DNA from: Acetobacteraceae bacterium
Lineage (GTDB): Bacteria; Pseudomonadota; Alphaproteobacteria; Acetobacterales; Acetobacteraceae
Direction of reading: 5' to 3'
Assembly (NCBI GenBank): GCA_025360065.1
Contig: JANYCX010000130.1
Location: 1 to 40,397 of the forward strand
Length of the DNA stretch: 40,397 nucleotides
Below are positions 32,415 to 40,397 of the stretch, piece by piece (within the stretch, counting starts at the first letter, position 1; each line of letters begins with the position of its first letter). The position numbers and the translations under genes were made by a program. The notes below the pieces were generated by a model. It was given only the letters and a program-made list of their open reading frames with translations. It was not told the DNA's origin and did not search any database.

Positions 32415-33086
32415 ATGGCCCTCGCTGAATCACTGAAACTCGTCCTGTCGCCGCCGCATCCAGCCGGCCGCCCGTTTATCGCCGGTGGCGCTGTCGCAAT
32501 GGTGGTCGGCCTGCTCGTGGGCATCTGGCTCGCCTGGCTCGGGCTGATCTTCGCGGTGTTCTGCTTCTATTTCTTTCGCGATCCCGAACGTGTGGTGCCG
32601 CCAAGACCAGATCTTGTTCTGGCGCCGGCCGATGGGCACGTGGTCTCGGTCATCATGGCCGCCCCGCCAGAGGAGCTGGGCCTTGGCGCCGAGCCGCGTT
32701 GGCGGGTGGCAATTTTCCTGTCAGTGCTCGATGTCCATGTCAACCGGGTGCCGGTTGATGGCGTGGTCACCCGGATCGCCTATCGGCATGGCAAATACCT
32801 CAGCGCCAATCTCGACAAGGCCAGCACCGACAACGAACGCAATGCGCTGGCGATCCGGTTGCCTGATGGGCGCGACCTCGCGGTGGTGCAGATCGCCGGA
32901 CTGATCGCCCGCCGCATCTTGTGCGATGTGCATGAAGGCGAAACCGTGCGGGCCGGGGATCGCTTCGGCATCATCCGCTTTGGCAGCCGCACCGATGTGT
33001 ATCTGCCGCATGGCGTGGTCCCGCTGGTCGCGGTCGGCCAGACCATGATCGGGGCGGAAACCGTGCTCGCGGAGCTTACTGCGTGA
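32415..33086 (+). CDS. psd: Phosphatidylserine decarboxylase proenzyme
   Basis: Psd makes phosphatidylethanolamine from phosphatidylserine at the inner membrane. The 223-residue protein is the short archaeal-type/alphaproteobacterial form. An N-terminal hydrophobic hairpin (AVAMVVGLLVGIWLAWLGLI) is followed by YFFRDPERVVPPRPDLVLAP, ADGHV and FLSVLDVHVNRVPVDG. FGSRTDVYLP contains Gly190-Ser191, where self-cleavage creates the pyruvoyl group. The stop overlaps pssA by four bases, and the two enzymes act consecutively. Confidence 0.96.
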   Translation: MALAESLKLVLSPPHPAGRPFIAGGAVAMVVGLLVGIWLAWLGLIFAVFCFYFFRDPERVVPPRPDLVLAPADGHVVSVIMAAPPEELGLGAEPRWRVAIFLSVLDVHVNRVPVDGVVTRIAYRHGKYLSANLDKASTDNERNALAIRLPDGRDLAVVQIAGLIARRILCDVHEGETVRAGDRFGIIRFGSRTDVYLPHGVVPLVAVGQTMIGAETVLAELTA

Positions 33087-33946
33087 GCGATCCTGCCGCC
33101 CGCAAGGTGATTTCACCAATCCAGCGCTTTGGCGGCCGGCTGAAGGGGAGGCTGCGTCCGCTTGGTCGCCCGCGTTTCAGCGGCCCATCCTTTAACCGGA
33201 TGATCCCCAACCTGTTGACCATGCTGGGGTTGTGCTCAGGGCTGACTGGGATGCGCCTGGCGCTGGAGGGGCGGTATGGCGCGGCCGCGTTGGCGATTGT
33301 GGTGGCGGCGGTGATCGATGGCCTCGATGGCCGGCTGGCGCGATTGCTCAAGGCAACCTCGCGGTTCGGTGCCGAATTCGACAGCCTGGCGGATTTTGTC
33401 TGCTTCGGCGTGGCGCCAGCGTTCATTCTGTATTTGTGGAGCCTGCAAGTCTGGCACGGCTACGGTTTCACGCCATGCCTGATGTACACGGTCTGCATGG
33501 CGCTACGTCTGGCCCGCTTCAACGCCGCCCTCGACGCCCCGCCGCATCCGGCCTTCACCTATAATTTCTTCACCGGCGTGCCGGCCCCCGCCGGGGCGGG
33601 TCTGGTATTGTTTCCATTGTTTGTCGGCCTCGAAGCCAAAGCGATGGGCTGGGACTGGCTGCTGATGATCGCGCATTTCCCGGCGGTGGTGGCGGCCATG
33701 CTGGTCGGCGTGGCGGTGCTGCTGGTATCGACGTTGCCGGTGTGGAGCTTCAAGAACTTCAAAGTGCCCACCCGCTACGTGCTGCCGATGCTGCTCGGCA
33801 CCGGGCTATTCGCGGCCTTGCTGGTGGCTGACCCGTGGGCGGCGCTGGCCGCGGCCGGGGTGGTCTATCTTGGTATGCTGCCGTTCAGCGCGCGCAGCTA
33901 CGCCGCCTTGCGCCGCGCGGCCGAAACCCCGGCCGCCCCCGAATAG
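33083..33946 (+). CDS. pssA: CDP-diacylglycerol-serine O-phosphatidyltransferase
   Basis: PssA makes phosphatidylserine, the substrate of Psd. The 287-residue membrane protein starts at a GTG overlapping psd (GTGA). The CDP-alcohol phosphotransferase motif DGxxARx8GxxxDxxxD is complete: D82-G83, A86-R87, G96, D100 and D104 (DGRLARLLKATSRFGAEFD, then SLAD). Multiple hydrophobic helices follow. A basic N-terminus of about 35 residues precedes FNRMIPNLLTMLGLCSGLTG. psd-pssA is the usual alphaproteobacterial order. Confidence 0.96.
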   Translation: MSDPAARKVISPIQRFGGRLKGRLRPLGRPRFSGPSFNRMIPNLLTMLGLCSGLTGMRLALEGRYGAAALAIVVAAVIDGLDGRLARLLKATSRFGAEFDSLADFVCFGVAPAFILYLWSLQVWHGYGFTPCLMYTVCMALRLARFNAALDAPPHPAFTYNFFTGVPAPAGAGLVLFPLFVGLEAKAMGWDWLLMIAHFPAVVAAMLVGVAVLLVSTLPVWSFKNFKVPTRYVLPMLLGTGLFAALLVADPWAALAAAGVVYLGMLPFSARSYAALRRAAETPAAPE

Positions 33947-33950
33947 GCGG

Positions 33951-34316
33951 CTATTTCAGAGTTTCGAGATAGGCAATCAGATCGGCGCGCTGGGTTTCGT
34001 TCTTCAAGCCCGCGAAGGTCATCGTCGTGCCGGGGACAATCTCGCGCGGGTTGGTGAGGTATTTGTCGAGCGTTGCGGCATCCCAGGTCAGGTTTGCCGC
34101 CTGATTGGCGACGGAATATTTGAACCCGGCGACGTTGCCGGATTTGCGCCCGACAATGTCGAACATGCTCGGCCCGATCAGGTTCTTGCCGGCCTCGGCA
34201 CGGTGGCAGGCGCCGCATTGGGTTTTGAAGATTTTTGCCCCGTTGACGGCATCGCCCGCCATGGCCGGCATCGCGGTTAGCAGCAGGGCGGCGAGGGTGG
34301 GAAGGAAGCGGGACAT
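33951..34316 (-). CDS. Class I cytochrome c (c2/c550-like)
   Basis: This 121-residue periplasmic electron carrier has signal peptide MSRFLPTLAALLLTAMPAMA. The haem site is CGACH (Cys34, Cys37, His38). LIGPSMFDIVGRKSG and YLTNPREIVPGTTMTFAGL match cytochrome c2-like proteins, with Met99 as the likely sixth haem ligand. It ends RADLIAYLETLK. A much longer upstream frame exists but the signal peptide fixes the start at 34316. It converges on pssA with a four-base gap. Confidence 0.94.
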   Translation of the reverse strand: MSRFLPTLAALLLTAMPAMAGDAVNGAKIFKTQCGACHRAEAGKNLIGPSMFDIVGRKSGNVAGFKYSVANQAANLTWDAATLDKYLTNPREIVPGTTMTFAGLKNETQRADLIAYLETLK

Positions 34317-34452
34317 TCGGGGCTCCTGGCGGTTCAACGGTCGACCGTCGGATAGATAACGCATTCCCATTTCCGAATATACTTGCCCACCCCGGATGCC
34401 TGGGCTGCGATGACCGGTTGCGTGTAATATCTTTTTGTAGTAACGATTCTTT

Positions 34453-34518
34453 GTGAAATACGGGTGGGATGACGCCAAGAACGCGGGCAACATCGCCAAG
34501 TGGAGCTTGCCAGCCTGA
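34453..34518 (+). pseudogene. brnT: BrnT toxin remnant (N-terminal codons only)
   Basis: From the GTG at 34453 the frame reads VKYGWDDAKNAGNIAKW, matching the start of BrnT ribonuclease toxins (typically MK(F/Y)xWDxxKxxxNxxKHGVxF). The frame then reaches SLPA and a stop at 34516-34518. The rest of the toxin is absent, and BrnA sequence begins immediately. An internal deletion that removed the toxin body is the simplest explanation. Confidence 0.7.
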
Positions 34519-34736
34519 CTGACAGCACGATTGATTTCAGCGATATCCCAGAACTTGGCGACGAATTCTGGCAAAAGGCGACGCTGGTGCAGCCTGATCG
34601 CACCCAATCGATGACATTGCGGGTCAAGCGATCGGTGCTCGACGCTTACAAGGCCGAGGGCCGCGGATATCAGACACGGATGAACGCAGTGCTGGAAACC
34701 TATGCACGTGCCAAAGCCGCAAAAACCAACCATTGA
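34500..34736 (+). CDS. brnA: BrnA family antitoxin, orphan
   Basis: This 78-residue protein starts at a GTG at 34500, although the true start may be lost with the toxin. TIDFSDIPELGDEFWQKATL and TLRVKRSVLDAYKAEGRGYQ, followed by TRMNAVLETYARA, are the BrnA pattern: a linker that contacts the toxin and a ribbon-helix-helix DNA-binding region. In intact modules BrnA neutralises BrnT and represses the operon. Here the toxin is reduced to about 17 codons, so this gene is an orphan antitoxin or a relic. Confidence 0.85.
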   Translation: MELASLTDSTIDFSDIPELGDEFWQKATLVQPDRTQSMTLRVKRSVLDAYKAEGRGYQTRMNAVLETYARAKAAKTNH

Positions 34737-34747
34737 GGAAGCAGATC

Positions 34748-35533
34748 ATGCAATTCGGCGACGATTTTCGCGGCAAACGCGTCGTGGTAACCGGGGCCGC
34801 CGGTATTTTTGGCGGCTGGATTGCAGCGGCTTTCGGCCGCGCCGGGGCGATATTGTGCCTGTCCGACATGCGCGGCGATTTGCTGCCGGCGCTGGTGGAC
34901 CGCCTCGGCCTCGATCCGGCTGTCACGCTGTGCCATGCGACGGAACTGACCAGTTCGGGATCAATCCGGGAACTCGCAGCCCTTGTTGCCACTGAATGGG
35001 GCGCACCCGACATCGTGGTTAACAATGCCGGCATCTATCCGCGCACCGGCGAATTGCTCTACCTCGCCGAGGAAGAATTCGATCGCATCATGTCGGTCAA
35101 TGTCCGCGCGCCGTTCCTGGTGACGCAAGCGATGGCCAAGTTGATGATCGCCGAACGGGTGGCGGGTGCGATCGTCAATATCGGGTCGGGCGCGGCGAGG
35201 CAGATGCCGACCGGGTCGGTGACCTATTGTGTGTCCAAAACCGCGCTCGACCGGCTTTCCAAGGGCCAGGCGCTGGAGCTTGCGCCCCACAAGATCCGCG
35301 TCAACGTGGTGGAGCCTGGTTTCGCGCCGGGCAGTGATTTTTCCTACCTGCCGCCCGAGTATGTGGATCGGATGACCGCAGGTATTCCGCTGGCGCGCAC
35401 CTCCGGGCCGGATGATACGGCAAATGCGGTGATGTTTTTATGCTCGCCGGCGACGGGCTTCATCACCGGCACCGCGATCGCCGTTGATGGCGGCAACTCG
35501 ATCGGCACCTATCAGCCGACGACCAATAGCTGA
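34748..35533 (+). CDS. SDR family oxidoreductase
   Basis: This 261-residue protein is read from MQFGDDFRGKRVVVTGAAGI; the first ATG after the antitoxin gene fits. Classic short-chain dehydrogenase features are the cofactor loop TGAAGIFGG, the NNAGIYPRTGEL motif, a catalytic Ser region (NIGSGAARQMPTGSVT), and YCVSK with catalytic Tyr and Lys. It ends GFITGTAIAVDGGNSIG. An Asp after the second strand (CLSDMRG) favours NAD(H) over NADP(H). The substrate is unknown. The stop overlaps the P1 peptidase start by one base, so they form a two-gene operon. Confidence 0.92.
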   Translation: MQFGDDFRGKRVVVTGAAGIFGGWIAAAFGRAGAILCLSDMRGDLLPALVDRLGLDPAVTLCHATELTSSGSIRELAALVATEWGAPDIVVNNAGIYPRTGELLYLAEEEFDRIMSVNVRAPFLVTQAMAKLMIAERVAGAIVNIGSGAARQMPTGSVTYCVSKTALDRLSKGQALELAPHKIRVNVVEPGFAPGSDFSYLPPEYVDRMTAGIPLARTSGPDDTANAVMFLCSPATGFITGTAIAVDGGNSIGTYQPTTNS

Positions 35534-36528
35534 TGCGAAATTTGCTGACCGATGTTGCCGGGATTTCGGTGGGGCACGCCACCGATCTGGTGCTCGGGTC
35601 CGGCGCCACGGCGATTTTATTCGATGAGATGACGGTGGCATCCGGCATCGTGCTCGGCGGCGCGCCAGGCACCCGGGACACACGGTTGCTGGAACCGGAA
35701 GCCACGGTGCCGGGGGTGAACGCGTTCGTGCTGTCGGGCGGCTCGGCGTTCGGGTTGGATGCCGCCGGCGGGGTGCAGGCTTTTCTGCGCGCACACGGGC
35801 GCGGGTGGCAGCTGCGCAATGCCGTTATCCCGGTGGTCAGCCAGGCAATCCTGTTCGACCTGCTCAATGGCGGCAACAAGGATTGGGGGCTGCATTCGCC
35901 GTACCGCGATCTTGGCTACGACGCTGCCTGCGCCGCGATGCCGGGCGATTTCGCGCTCGGGTCGGTCGGTGCCGGCACGGGCGCGACAGTGCCGGGGTTG
36001 AAGGGTGGGCTTGGCTCGGCCAGCGCCAAGACCAGCCAGGGCCATAGCGTGGCAGCCCTTGTCGCGGTCAACGCGGTTGGATCGCCCCTGGTCGGCGATG
36101 GCCCGCATTTCTGGGCCGCGCCGTATGAGGTTAACGCCGAGTTTGGCGGGCGCGGCATGCCTGTGCAGGTGAGTGCCGCCGATCTCCGCCCCCGCCTCAA
36201 AGGCGCGCCACCTTCGGGCACGGCGACCACGATCGGGCTGGTGGCAACCGATGCAATCTTGACCAAGGCGCAAGCCAAGCGCCTCGCGATCATGGCCAAT
36301 GACGGATTGGCGCGCGCGTTGTTGCCGGCCCATGCGCCGTCCGACGGCGATTGTGTGTTCGCCGCTGCCACTGGCCGGCGGGCGATGGCTGACCCGAGTG
36401 AGCTAACCGAAATCGGCCATGTTGCCACGTTGGTGATGGCGCGGGCGATTGCGCGTGGGGTGTTTGCAGCGACCGCCCTGCCATATCCTGGCGCGCTGCC
36501 GTCGTGGCGGGATCGGTTCGGGGGATGA
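35533..36528 (+). CDS. P1 family peptidase (DmpA/aminopeptidase-like, Ntn hydrolase)
   Basis: This 331-residue protein starts MRNLLTDVAGISVGHATDLV. It has the family blocks GGAPGTRDTRLLEPEATVPG, NAFVLSGGSAFGLDAAGGV and GSVGAGTGATVPGLKGGLGS. P1 peptidases self-cleave to alpha and beta chains and release N-terminal residues or beta-amino acids from peptides; the C-terminal catalytic region is RRAMADPSELTEIGHVA. It is coupled to the SDR gene. No signal peptide is visible, so a cytoplasmic location is likely. Confidence 0.93.
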   Translation: MRNLLTDVAGISVGHATDLVLGSGATAILFDEMTVASGIVLGGAPGTRDTRLLEPEATVPGVNAFVLSGGSAFGLDAAGGVQAFLRAHGRGWQLRNAVIPVVSQAILFDLLNGGNKDWGLHSPYRDLGYDAACAAMPGDFALGSVGAGTGATVPGLKGGLGSASAKTSQGHSVAALVAVNAVGSPLVGDGPHFWAAPYEVNAEFGGRGMPVQVSAADLRPRLKGAPPSGTATTIGLVATDAILTKAQAKRLAIMANDGLARALLPAHAPSDGDCVFAAATGRRAMADPSELTEIGHVATLVMARAIARGVFAATALPYPGALPSWRDRFGG

Positions 36529-36531
36529 TTT

Positions 36532-37374
36532 TCAAGCCCGCGCCAAGCGTTGTTTCCACCAGCGCCGCACCAGCACCACCAACAGCATAGCCGCGCCGGC
36601 AAGCAGGATCTCCTCGGCGGGACGAACCGTGTACAAGATGTCGAGATTAGCCCGCAGCACCCGCCACGGGTCGAGTTTGGTCGCCAGAGCGTACCAAGCG
36701 AACTCCACCAGTGCGGTGCCAATCCAGACAAGCAGGATCAGCGGCACCATGGCGGGAATGCCGGTTTGCCAGCGCCGCGGCGTCTGCCGCCAGATCAACA
36801 GGAACAGGAAAAGTCCGGTGTCAAACACGGCACCGGCAACATTGATTTTCGATTGCAGAAAATAATGCAACAACGCCAGCACCCCGATCGGCCATATCAG
36901 GCGATGCAACTGCTTCCAGCGATGGCGCAACCTGCGCTGCCAGCCATCGGTTGACGTAATTGCCAGCACCACCAGCCCCAGCACCGCGACAAAACCGATG
37001 GTGAGGTAGAAGCGCCGCAAAATCTCGGACACGATTGTGCCAAGGTTCCATTTCTGGTCGTAGGCATAGATCAACACATGCAGGACCGCGTAGCATGCAG
37101 CGGCCACACCAAAAATTCGCCGCAACGGCACCAGTTTCGGCGCATCAAGCAGGGCGCGGCCGGGGGTGACAGCAAGGCTAAGCAGGAAAAAACGGATCAC
37201 CCAATCGCCGGTATTAAGGGTTGCCTCGGTAATCGGGCGGCTGCCGAGATCGCCGACGAGGGCGCGTGCCCCGAGCAGGAGCGCTGGAAACACCGCCAGC
37301 ACCAACGACGCTGCTTTCAGGCGCGCAAAACGGCCGGCGCGGTCACGCCATGATCCGGCGATCGAATTCCACAT
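36532..37374 (-). CDS. msrQ: MsrQ-type haem-binding membrane subunit
   Basis: MsrQ supplies electrons from the quinone pool to MsrP, which repairs oxidised methionine in periplasmic proteins. The 280-residue protein has about six membrane helices and the ferric-reductase-like core: LNTGDWVIRFFLLSLAVTPG, RRIFGVAAACYAVLHVLIYA with its haem-ligand His, and HRWKQLHRLIWPIGVLALLH. The length exceeds the usual ~210 by a C-terminal helix and basic tail. No msrP is adjacent. It converges on the P1 peptidase gene with three bases between them. Confidence 0.85.
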   Translation of the reverse strand: MWNSIAGSWRDRAGRFARLKAASLVLAVFPALLLGARALVGDLGSRPITEATLNTGDWVIRFFLLSLAVTPGRALLDAPKLVPLRRIFGVAAACYAVLHVLIYAYDQKWNLGTIVSEILRRFYLTIGFVAVLGLVVLAITSTDGWQRRLRHRWKQLHRLIWPIGVLALLHYFLQSKINVAGAVFDTGLFLFLLIWRQTPRRWQTGIPAMVPLILLVWIGTALVEFAWYALATKLDPWRVLRANLDILYTVRPAEEILLAGAAMLLVVLVRRWWKQRLARA

Positions 37375-37440
37375 GTACAGTCATCCTCTCGCGGGGGCAG
37401 ACAGGCCAAGCGCGCCGATATATCACCGCCTTAATATGCG

Positions 37441-38085
37441 TTACGCCTGCCCGACGCGGGCGGATGCCGCCAGGGTGCGGAATTCGGCCAGTAATCGGGC
37501 AGGGTCAGGGGCGGTTTGCCAAGTGGCGTGGCGCGAGACTGCGGCTGCCAGCAGTCGTTTGTAGCGGGCGCGCGGGATTTCGGTGGTGCCGAACTGGGCG
37601 AGGTGACTGGTGACAAACTGCGTGTCGAGCAGGCGCCAGCCGCCGATGCGGAGCCGGGCGACGAGGTGGACAAGCGCCACTTTGGACGCATCCGTGGCCC
37701 GGCTGAACATGCTTTCGCCGAAAAACGCCGCCCCGATGGACACGCCATAAAGCCCACCCATCAAGACGCCGTCCCGCCGGCATTCCACCGAATGAGCAAA
37801 TCCGTGGCGGTGCAAATCGGTGTAAAGCGCCTGGATATGCGGATTGATCCAGGTGTCCGGCGCGCCGGGACGTGGTTCGGCGCAGGCGGCGATCACGGCC
37901 GCGAAATCATGATCGGTGGTGATGGTGAAGCTGTCCGACAGCACCGTGCGCAGTAATCGGCGCGGCAGATGAAAGCTGTCGAGCGGCAAAATGCCGCGCA
38001 GGACGGGATCGAACCAGGAAAGCGCCTCGCTGTCACGGGCCTCAGCCATCGGGAAAACCCCGGCGCTGTAGGCCCGCAACAGCAA
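37441..38085 (-). CDS. aat: Leucyl/phenylalanyl-tRNA-protein transferase
   Basis: Aat attaches Leu or Phe to N-terminal Arg or Lys of proteins, marking them for the N-end rule. The 214-residue protein has the family start [20 protein letters not shown], a conserved [13 protein letters not shown] segment, and [20 protein letters not shown] followed by [20 protein letters not shown]. The start is unusual: no ATG is in frame after the upstream TGA, and the best is TTG at 38085 with GGAG twelve bases before. The start region lies just after the stop of the hydrolase gene. Confidence 0.93.
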   Translation of the reverse strand: MLLRAYSAGVFPMAEARDSEALSWFDPVLRGILPLDSFHLPRRLLRTVLSDSFTITTDHDFAAVIAACAEPRPGAPDTWINPHIQALYTDLHRHGFAHSVECRRDGVLMGGLYGVSIGAAFFGESMFSRATDASKVALVHLVARLRIGGWRLLDTQFVTSHLAQFGTTEIPRARYKRLLAAAVSRHATWQTAPDPARLLAEFRTLAASARVGQA

Positions 38086-38107
38086 TTCAGGCGTAATCTC
38101 CGGCGGT

Positions 38108-38773
38108 TTAGTCAGCCGCCAGGGCCATGGTGCGGCGGGTCATCACGGTGCTGACATGGTCTTCGAGGGCGTAGGCAATCGAGTCGGCATGGTTGGCGAA
38201 CACATGATCGGCGCCGGCCAGGATGCGGTAATCGACCGTCACGTTCTTCTGGGTGTTCAATTTATCGACCAGCTTCTTCACCGCCGGTTCCGGCACGAGT
38301 TCATCACTGTCGCCATGTACCAGCAGGCCGCTGCATGGGCAGGGGGCGAGGAAGCCGAAATCATAATGATTGGCCGGCGGGGCAACGCTGATCCAGCCCG
38401 ACACTTCCGGGCGGCGCATCAGCAGCTGCATGCCGACGAAAGCGCCGAAAGAATAGCCGGAAATCCACAGACCCCCATGCGACGGATTGACCGCCTGCAT
38501 CCAATCGAGTGCTGCCGCGGCATCGCTGATTTCGCCAATGCCGCCATCGTAGCGGCCCTGGCTGCGTCCGACGCCACGGAAATTGAAGCGCATCACCGAA
38601 AAGCCCATCTTCTGGAAGGACTGGTACATCGTATAGGTGACCCGGTTATTCATCGTTCCGCCATGCAACGGGTGCGGGTGCATGATCAGCGCGAGCGGGG
38701 CGCCGGCGTCTTTGGAGTGGTGATAACGACCCTCAAGCCGACCGTCAGGGCCGGCGAACATGACTTCAGGCAT
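38108..38773 (-). CDS. Alpha/beta hydrolase (serine hydrolase family)
   Basis: This 221-residue cytoplasmic protein starts [20 protein letters not shown]. It has [20 protein letters not shown] with the oxyanion HPHPLHGG stretch, [17 protein letters not shown], the nucleophile elbow GYSFGAF, an acid region in [15 protein letters not shown] and the catalytic His in [12 protein letters not shown]. This is the common alphaproteobacterial hydrolase family with no agreed substrate. It is cotranscribed with aat, with 22 bases between the genes. Confidence 0.88.
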   Translation of the reverse strand: MPEVMFAGPDGRLEGRYHHSKDAGAPLALIMHPHPLHGGTMNNRVTYTMYQSFQKMGFSVMRFNFRGVGRSQGRYDGGIGEISDAAAALDWMQAVNPSHGGLWISGYSFGAFVGMQLLMRRPEVSGWISVAPPANHYDFGFLAPCPCSGLLVHGDSDELVPEPAVKKLVDKLNTQKNVTVDYRILAGADHVFANHADSIAYALEDHVSTVMTRRTMALAAD

Positions 38774-39105
38774 GATGTTGCAAAATCCGATTCATGTTTG
38801 CCAGCGACCAGGAGCCGGTCGGGCAGGGTTTACAAACGAGCCTGTCACGCGCATCGCGCTGGATAATCACCCGCAGACAACCCGATTTAATATCGTGTAG
38901 TCTAAACTGGCGATTGCGCGCCATAATAATCTGGCGCGCGAAGCTCATGCCTCCCCTGTCGCGTGTGACAATTGGAATTCCTTGACCTGGGCAGTGCGGG
39001 TTGCATATATTTGGACGGTTTTGGGATTCCGCGACCGATGGCGTCCAGTCCCGAGGGATCGCATCGCCATGCCAAATAGTATAGTTTGGCGCATCCCGAC
39101 TTTCC
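38774..39105. other. Divergent intergenic region upstream of the cysteine desulfurases
   Basis: No gene is seen in these 332 bases. The spacer holds the promoter-like sequence listed at 38982-39011. A short GCGCGCCATAATAATCTGGCGCGC motif (38915-38938) is a near-palindrome: GCGCGCCA against TGGCGCGC. It might be an operator or a small hairpin. I could not identify a known IscR or iron-regulator site. Confidence 0.4.
38982..39011 (+). promoter_or_regulatory. Sigma-70-type promoter, likely for the desulfurase genes
   Basis: TTGACC (38982-38987) and TATATT (39006-39011) are separated by 18 bases, close to the TTGACA/TATAAT consensus. It is about 95 bases before the first desulfurase start. The GC-rich surroundings make the AT-rich -10 stand out. 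Confidence 0.5.
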
Positions 39106-40224
39106 ATGAAAATATCACATCCGATGCAAAAACCTGAGTCCCGGCCCGTAATCTATCTCGACGCCAATGCCAGCGAAGTGCCGCGCCCCGAGGCTGCCGT
39201 CGCGATGCTTGCGGCGTTCGATGTCGCGGGCAACCCTGCCTCCGTCCATGGAGCCGGCCGGCGCGCGCGCGCGGTGCTGGAAGATGCCCGAGATGGCGTG
39301 GCAGCCCGTTTTGGCGGCGCGTCGGGCGATCTGGTGTTCACCTCGGGCGGCACTGAGGCCGATGCGCTGGCGGTGCACGCTTTCGGCGCGGGCCGGCGGT
39401 TGATTATCGGCGCGACCGAACATGACGCGATCCGTGCGGCAGCCTTCGGGGCTGGGATTCTGCGCGTGGATGGCAATGGCGTGGCCGATCTTGACCATCT
39501 TGCCGACTTGCTGACCGCAGGCCCGGCGCTGGTCTGCCTGATGCTCGCCAACAACGAAACCGGGGTAATCCATCCGATTGCCGAGGCTGCTGCGATCTGC
39601 CGGCGGTTTGGGGCGCGGTTGCATGTCGATGCGGTCCAGGCGGCCGGGCGGATGCGGGTTGATCTGGCAAGCCTTGGCGCGGACAGCCTGGCGGTGTCGG
39701 CGCATAAAATGGGCGGCCCGATGGGGGTTGGGGCGTTGCTCGCAGCGCCCGGCTTGGAAATCGCCGCCCTTATCAAAGGCGGCGGACAGGAGCGCGGGCG
39801 GCGTGGCGGGACCCCGGCCCTGCCCGCGATTGCCGGATTTGGCGCAGTGGCGACGCTGCCGATCGCGAGTTTGGGTGGTTTGCGCGACCGGTTTGCCGCC
39901 GCCGCGACCGCCTGTGGCGCAATTGAAATCGGCGCGGGCGCACCCCGGTTGGCCAACACCGCGTGCCTGGCGCTGCCCGGGGTGAAGGCTGAAACCCAAG
40001 TCATCACGCTTGACCTCGCCGGCATCCAGGTTTCGGCCGGCGCTGCGTGCTCGTCAGGCAAGGTGGCGCGCAGCCATGTGCTGGATGCGATGGGGCTGGG
40101 GACGCTGGCTGGGGAGGCAATCCGGGTGTCACTGCCGTGGAACATCACCACCGCCGAAATTGACATCGCCATTGCCGCCTACAGCGCCATGGCCCGCCGT
40201 CTGCGCCCGGGATTGGCCGCATGA
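39106..40224 (+). CDS. Cysteine desulfurase-like aminotransferase class V enzyme
   Basis: This 372-residue PLP enzyme releases sulfur from cysteine for Fe-S clusters and thio-modifications. Two ATGs (39106 and 39124) are possible starts. It has [35 protein letters not shown] (His106), [11 protein letters not shown], the PLP lysine in [10 protein letters not shown] (Lys201), and the active-site loop AGAACSSGK with Cys315. The start LDANAS rather than LDNQATTP, and the short length, set it apart from IscS. It overlaps the second desulfurase gene by four bases, so this pair is coupled. It may be a specialised paralogue. Confidence 0.9.
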   Translation: MKISHPMQKPESRPVIYLDANASEVPRPEAAVAMLAAFDVAGNPASVHGAGRRARAVLEDARDGVAARFGGASGDLVFTSGGTEADALAVHAFGAGRRLIIGATEHDAIRAAAFGAGILRVDGNGVADLDHLADLLTAGPALVCLMLANNETGVIHPIAEAAAICRRFGARLHVDAVQAAGRMRVDLASLGADSLAVSAHKMGGPMGVGALLAAPGLEIAALIKGGGQERGRRGGTPALPAIAGFGAVATLPIASLGGLRDRFAAAATACGAIEIGAGAPRLANTACLALPGVKAETQVITLDLAGIQVSAGAACSSGKVARSHVLDAMGLGTLAGEAIRVSLPWNITTAEIDIAIAAYSAMARRLRPGLAA

Positions 40225-40397
40225 GGAACCGCCCGATCTATCTCGACAACCAAGCCACCACCCCGTGCGATCCGCGGGTGATGGCGGCGATGCAGCCGTG
40301 GTTCACCGAATTTTTCGGCAATCCGCACAGCGCGGAACATGTGATGGGCCAGCAGGCGGAAGCGGCGGTGGAAGCGGCGCGCGCCGAGGTGGCGGCG
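40221..40397 (+). CDS. iscS: Cysteine desulfurase IscS-like, N-terminal part
   Basis: The visible 59 codons read [20 protein letters not shown] and [20 protein letters not shown], the canonical NifS/IscS start, then [19 protein letters not shown] before the right edge. The conserved FGNPHS contacts the PLP phosphate region. The ATG overlaps the stop of the preceding desulfurase, so two desulfurases are made from one transcript. Following isc or suf genes would be expected off-window. Confidence 0.9.
   Translation, partial: MRNRPIYLDNQATTPCDPRVMAAMQPWFTEFFGNPHSAEHVMGQQAEAAVEAARAEVAA

Overview
The window is about 40 kb of GC-rich DNA from a flagellated alphaproteobacterium. The best guess is Rhodospirillales/Acetobacteraceae. 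The clues are the FlbT/FlaF flagellin regulators, the small DUF2842 protein, the UgpB-A-E-C order, a pssA/psd pair, tandem cysteine desulfurases, and intergenic palindromes of a type I associate with that group. The taxonomy is inferred from gene content and was not measured.

Layout. 1-2.8 kb (minus strand): a molybdopterin oxidoreductase, an NTF2-like protein and the start of a nitrile-hydratase-beta-like gene form one operon, with a ModE-like DNA-binding protein diverging from it. 2.85-5.5 kb: this regulator, free-methionine-R-sulfoxide reductase and a fused peptide-type ABC ATPase overlap by 1-4 bases. 5.6-6.3 kb: copy A of an unrecognised gene cassette. 6.6-10.5 kb: lutA-lutB-lutC (lactate oxidation), an Smr-domain protein and an XRE regulator. 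10.5-10.66 kb: a tandem palindromic repeat. 10.66-20.6 kb: a flagellar block. fliK-flgD and flgE-flgK-flgL-flbT-flagellin-flaF diverge from two sigma-54-like promoters, followed by a FlaG-like gene and an ATP-grasp gene on the minus strand. 20.7-25.7 kb: apt, a DUF2842 protein and the complete ugpBAEC importer. 25.8-26.5 kb: copy B of the cassette. 26.8-28.5 kb: a low-GC, probably acquired DUF4062-TPR gene, a frameshifted cupin pseudogene and a large hairpin. 28.6-40.4 kb: mostly housekeeping genes. These are tRNA-Pro(CGG), a LOG-family protein, cytochrome c' and b561, a LysM protein, psd-pssA, cytochrome c, a brnT remnant with orphan brnA, an SDR with a P1 peptidase, msrQ, aat, an alpha/beta hydrolase and two cysteine desulfurases (the second cut by the window edge).

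The least explained structure is the pair of roughly 715-base cassettes (5605-6319 and 25805-26523). Each has one ~190-residue protein of unknown function. Conserved DNA lies on both sides of the gene: two stacked inverted repeats downstream and a GACGAC/AAGCTTGC box upstream. This suggests a duplicated or mobile unit, or a gene family with its own regulatory RNA. Other points of interest are the ATP-grasp/FlaG-like pair beside flagellin, the DUF4062-TPR gene, the decayed brnT/brnA locus and several families of intergenic palindromes.
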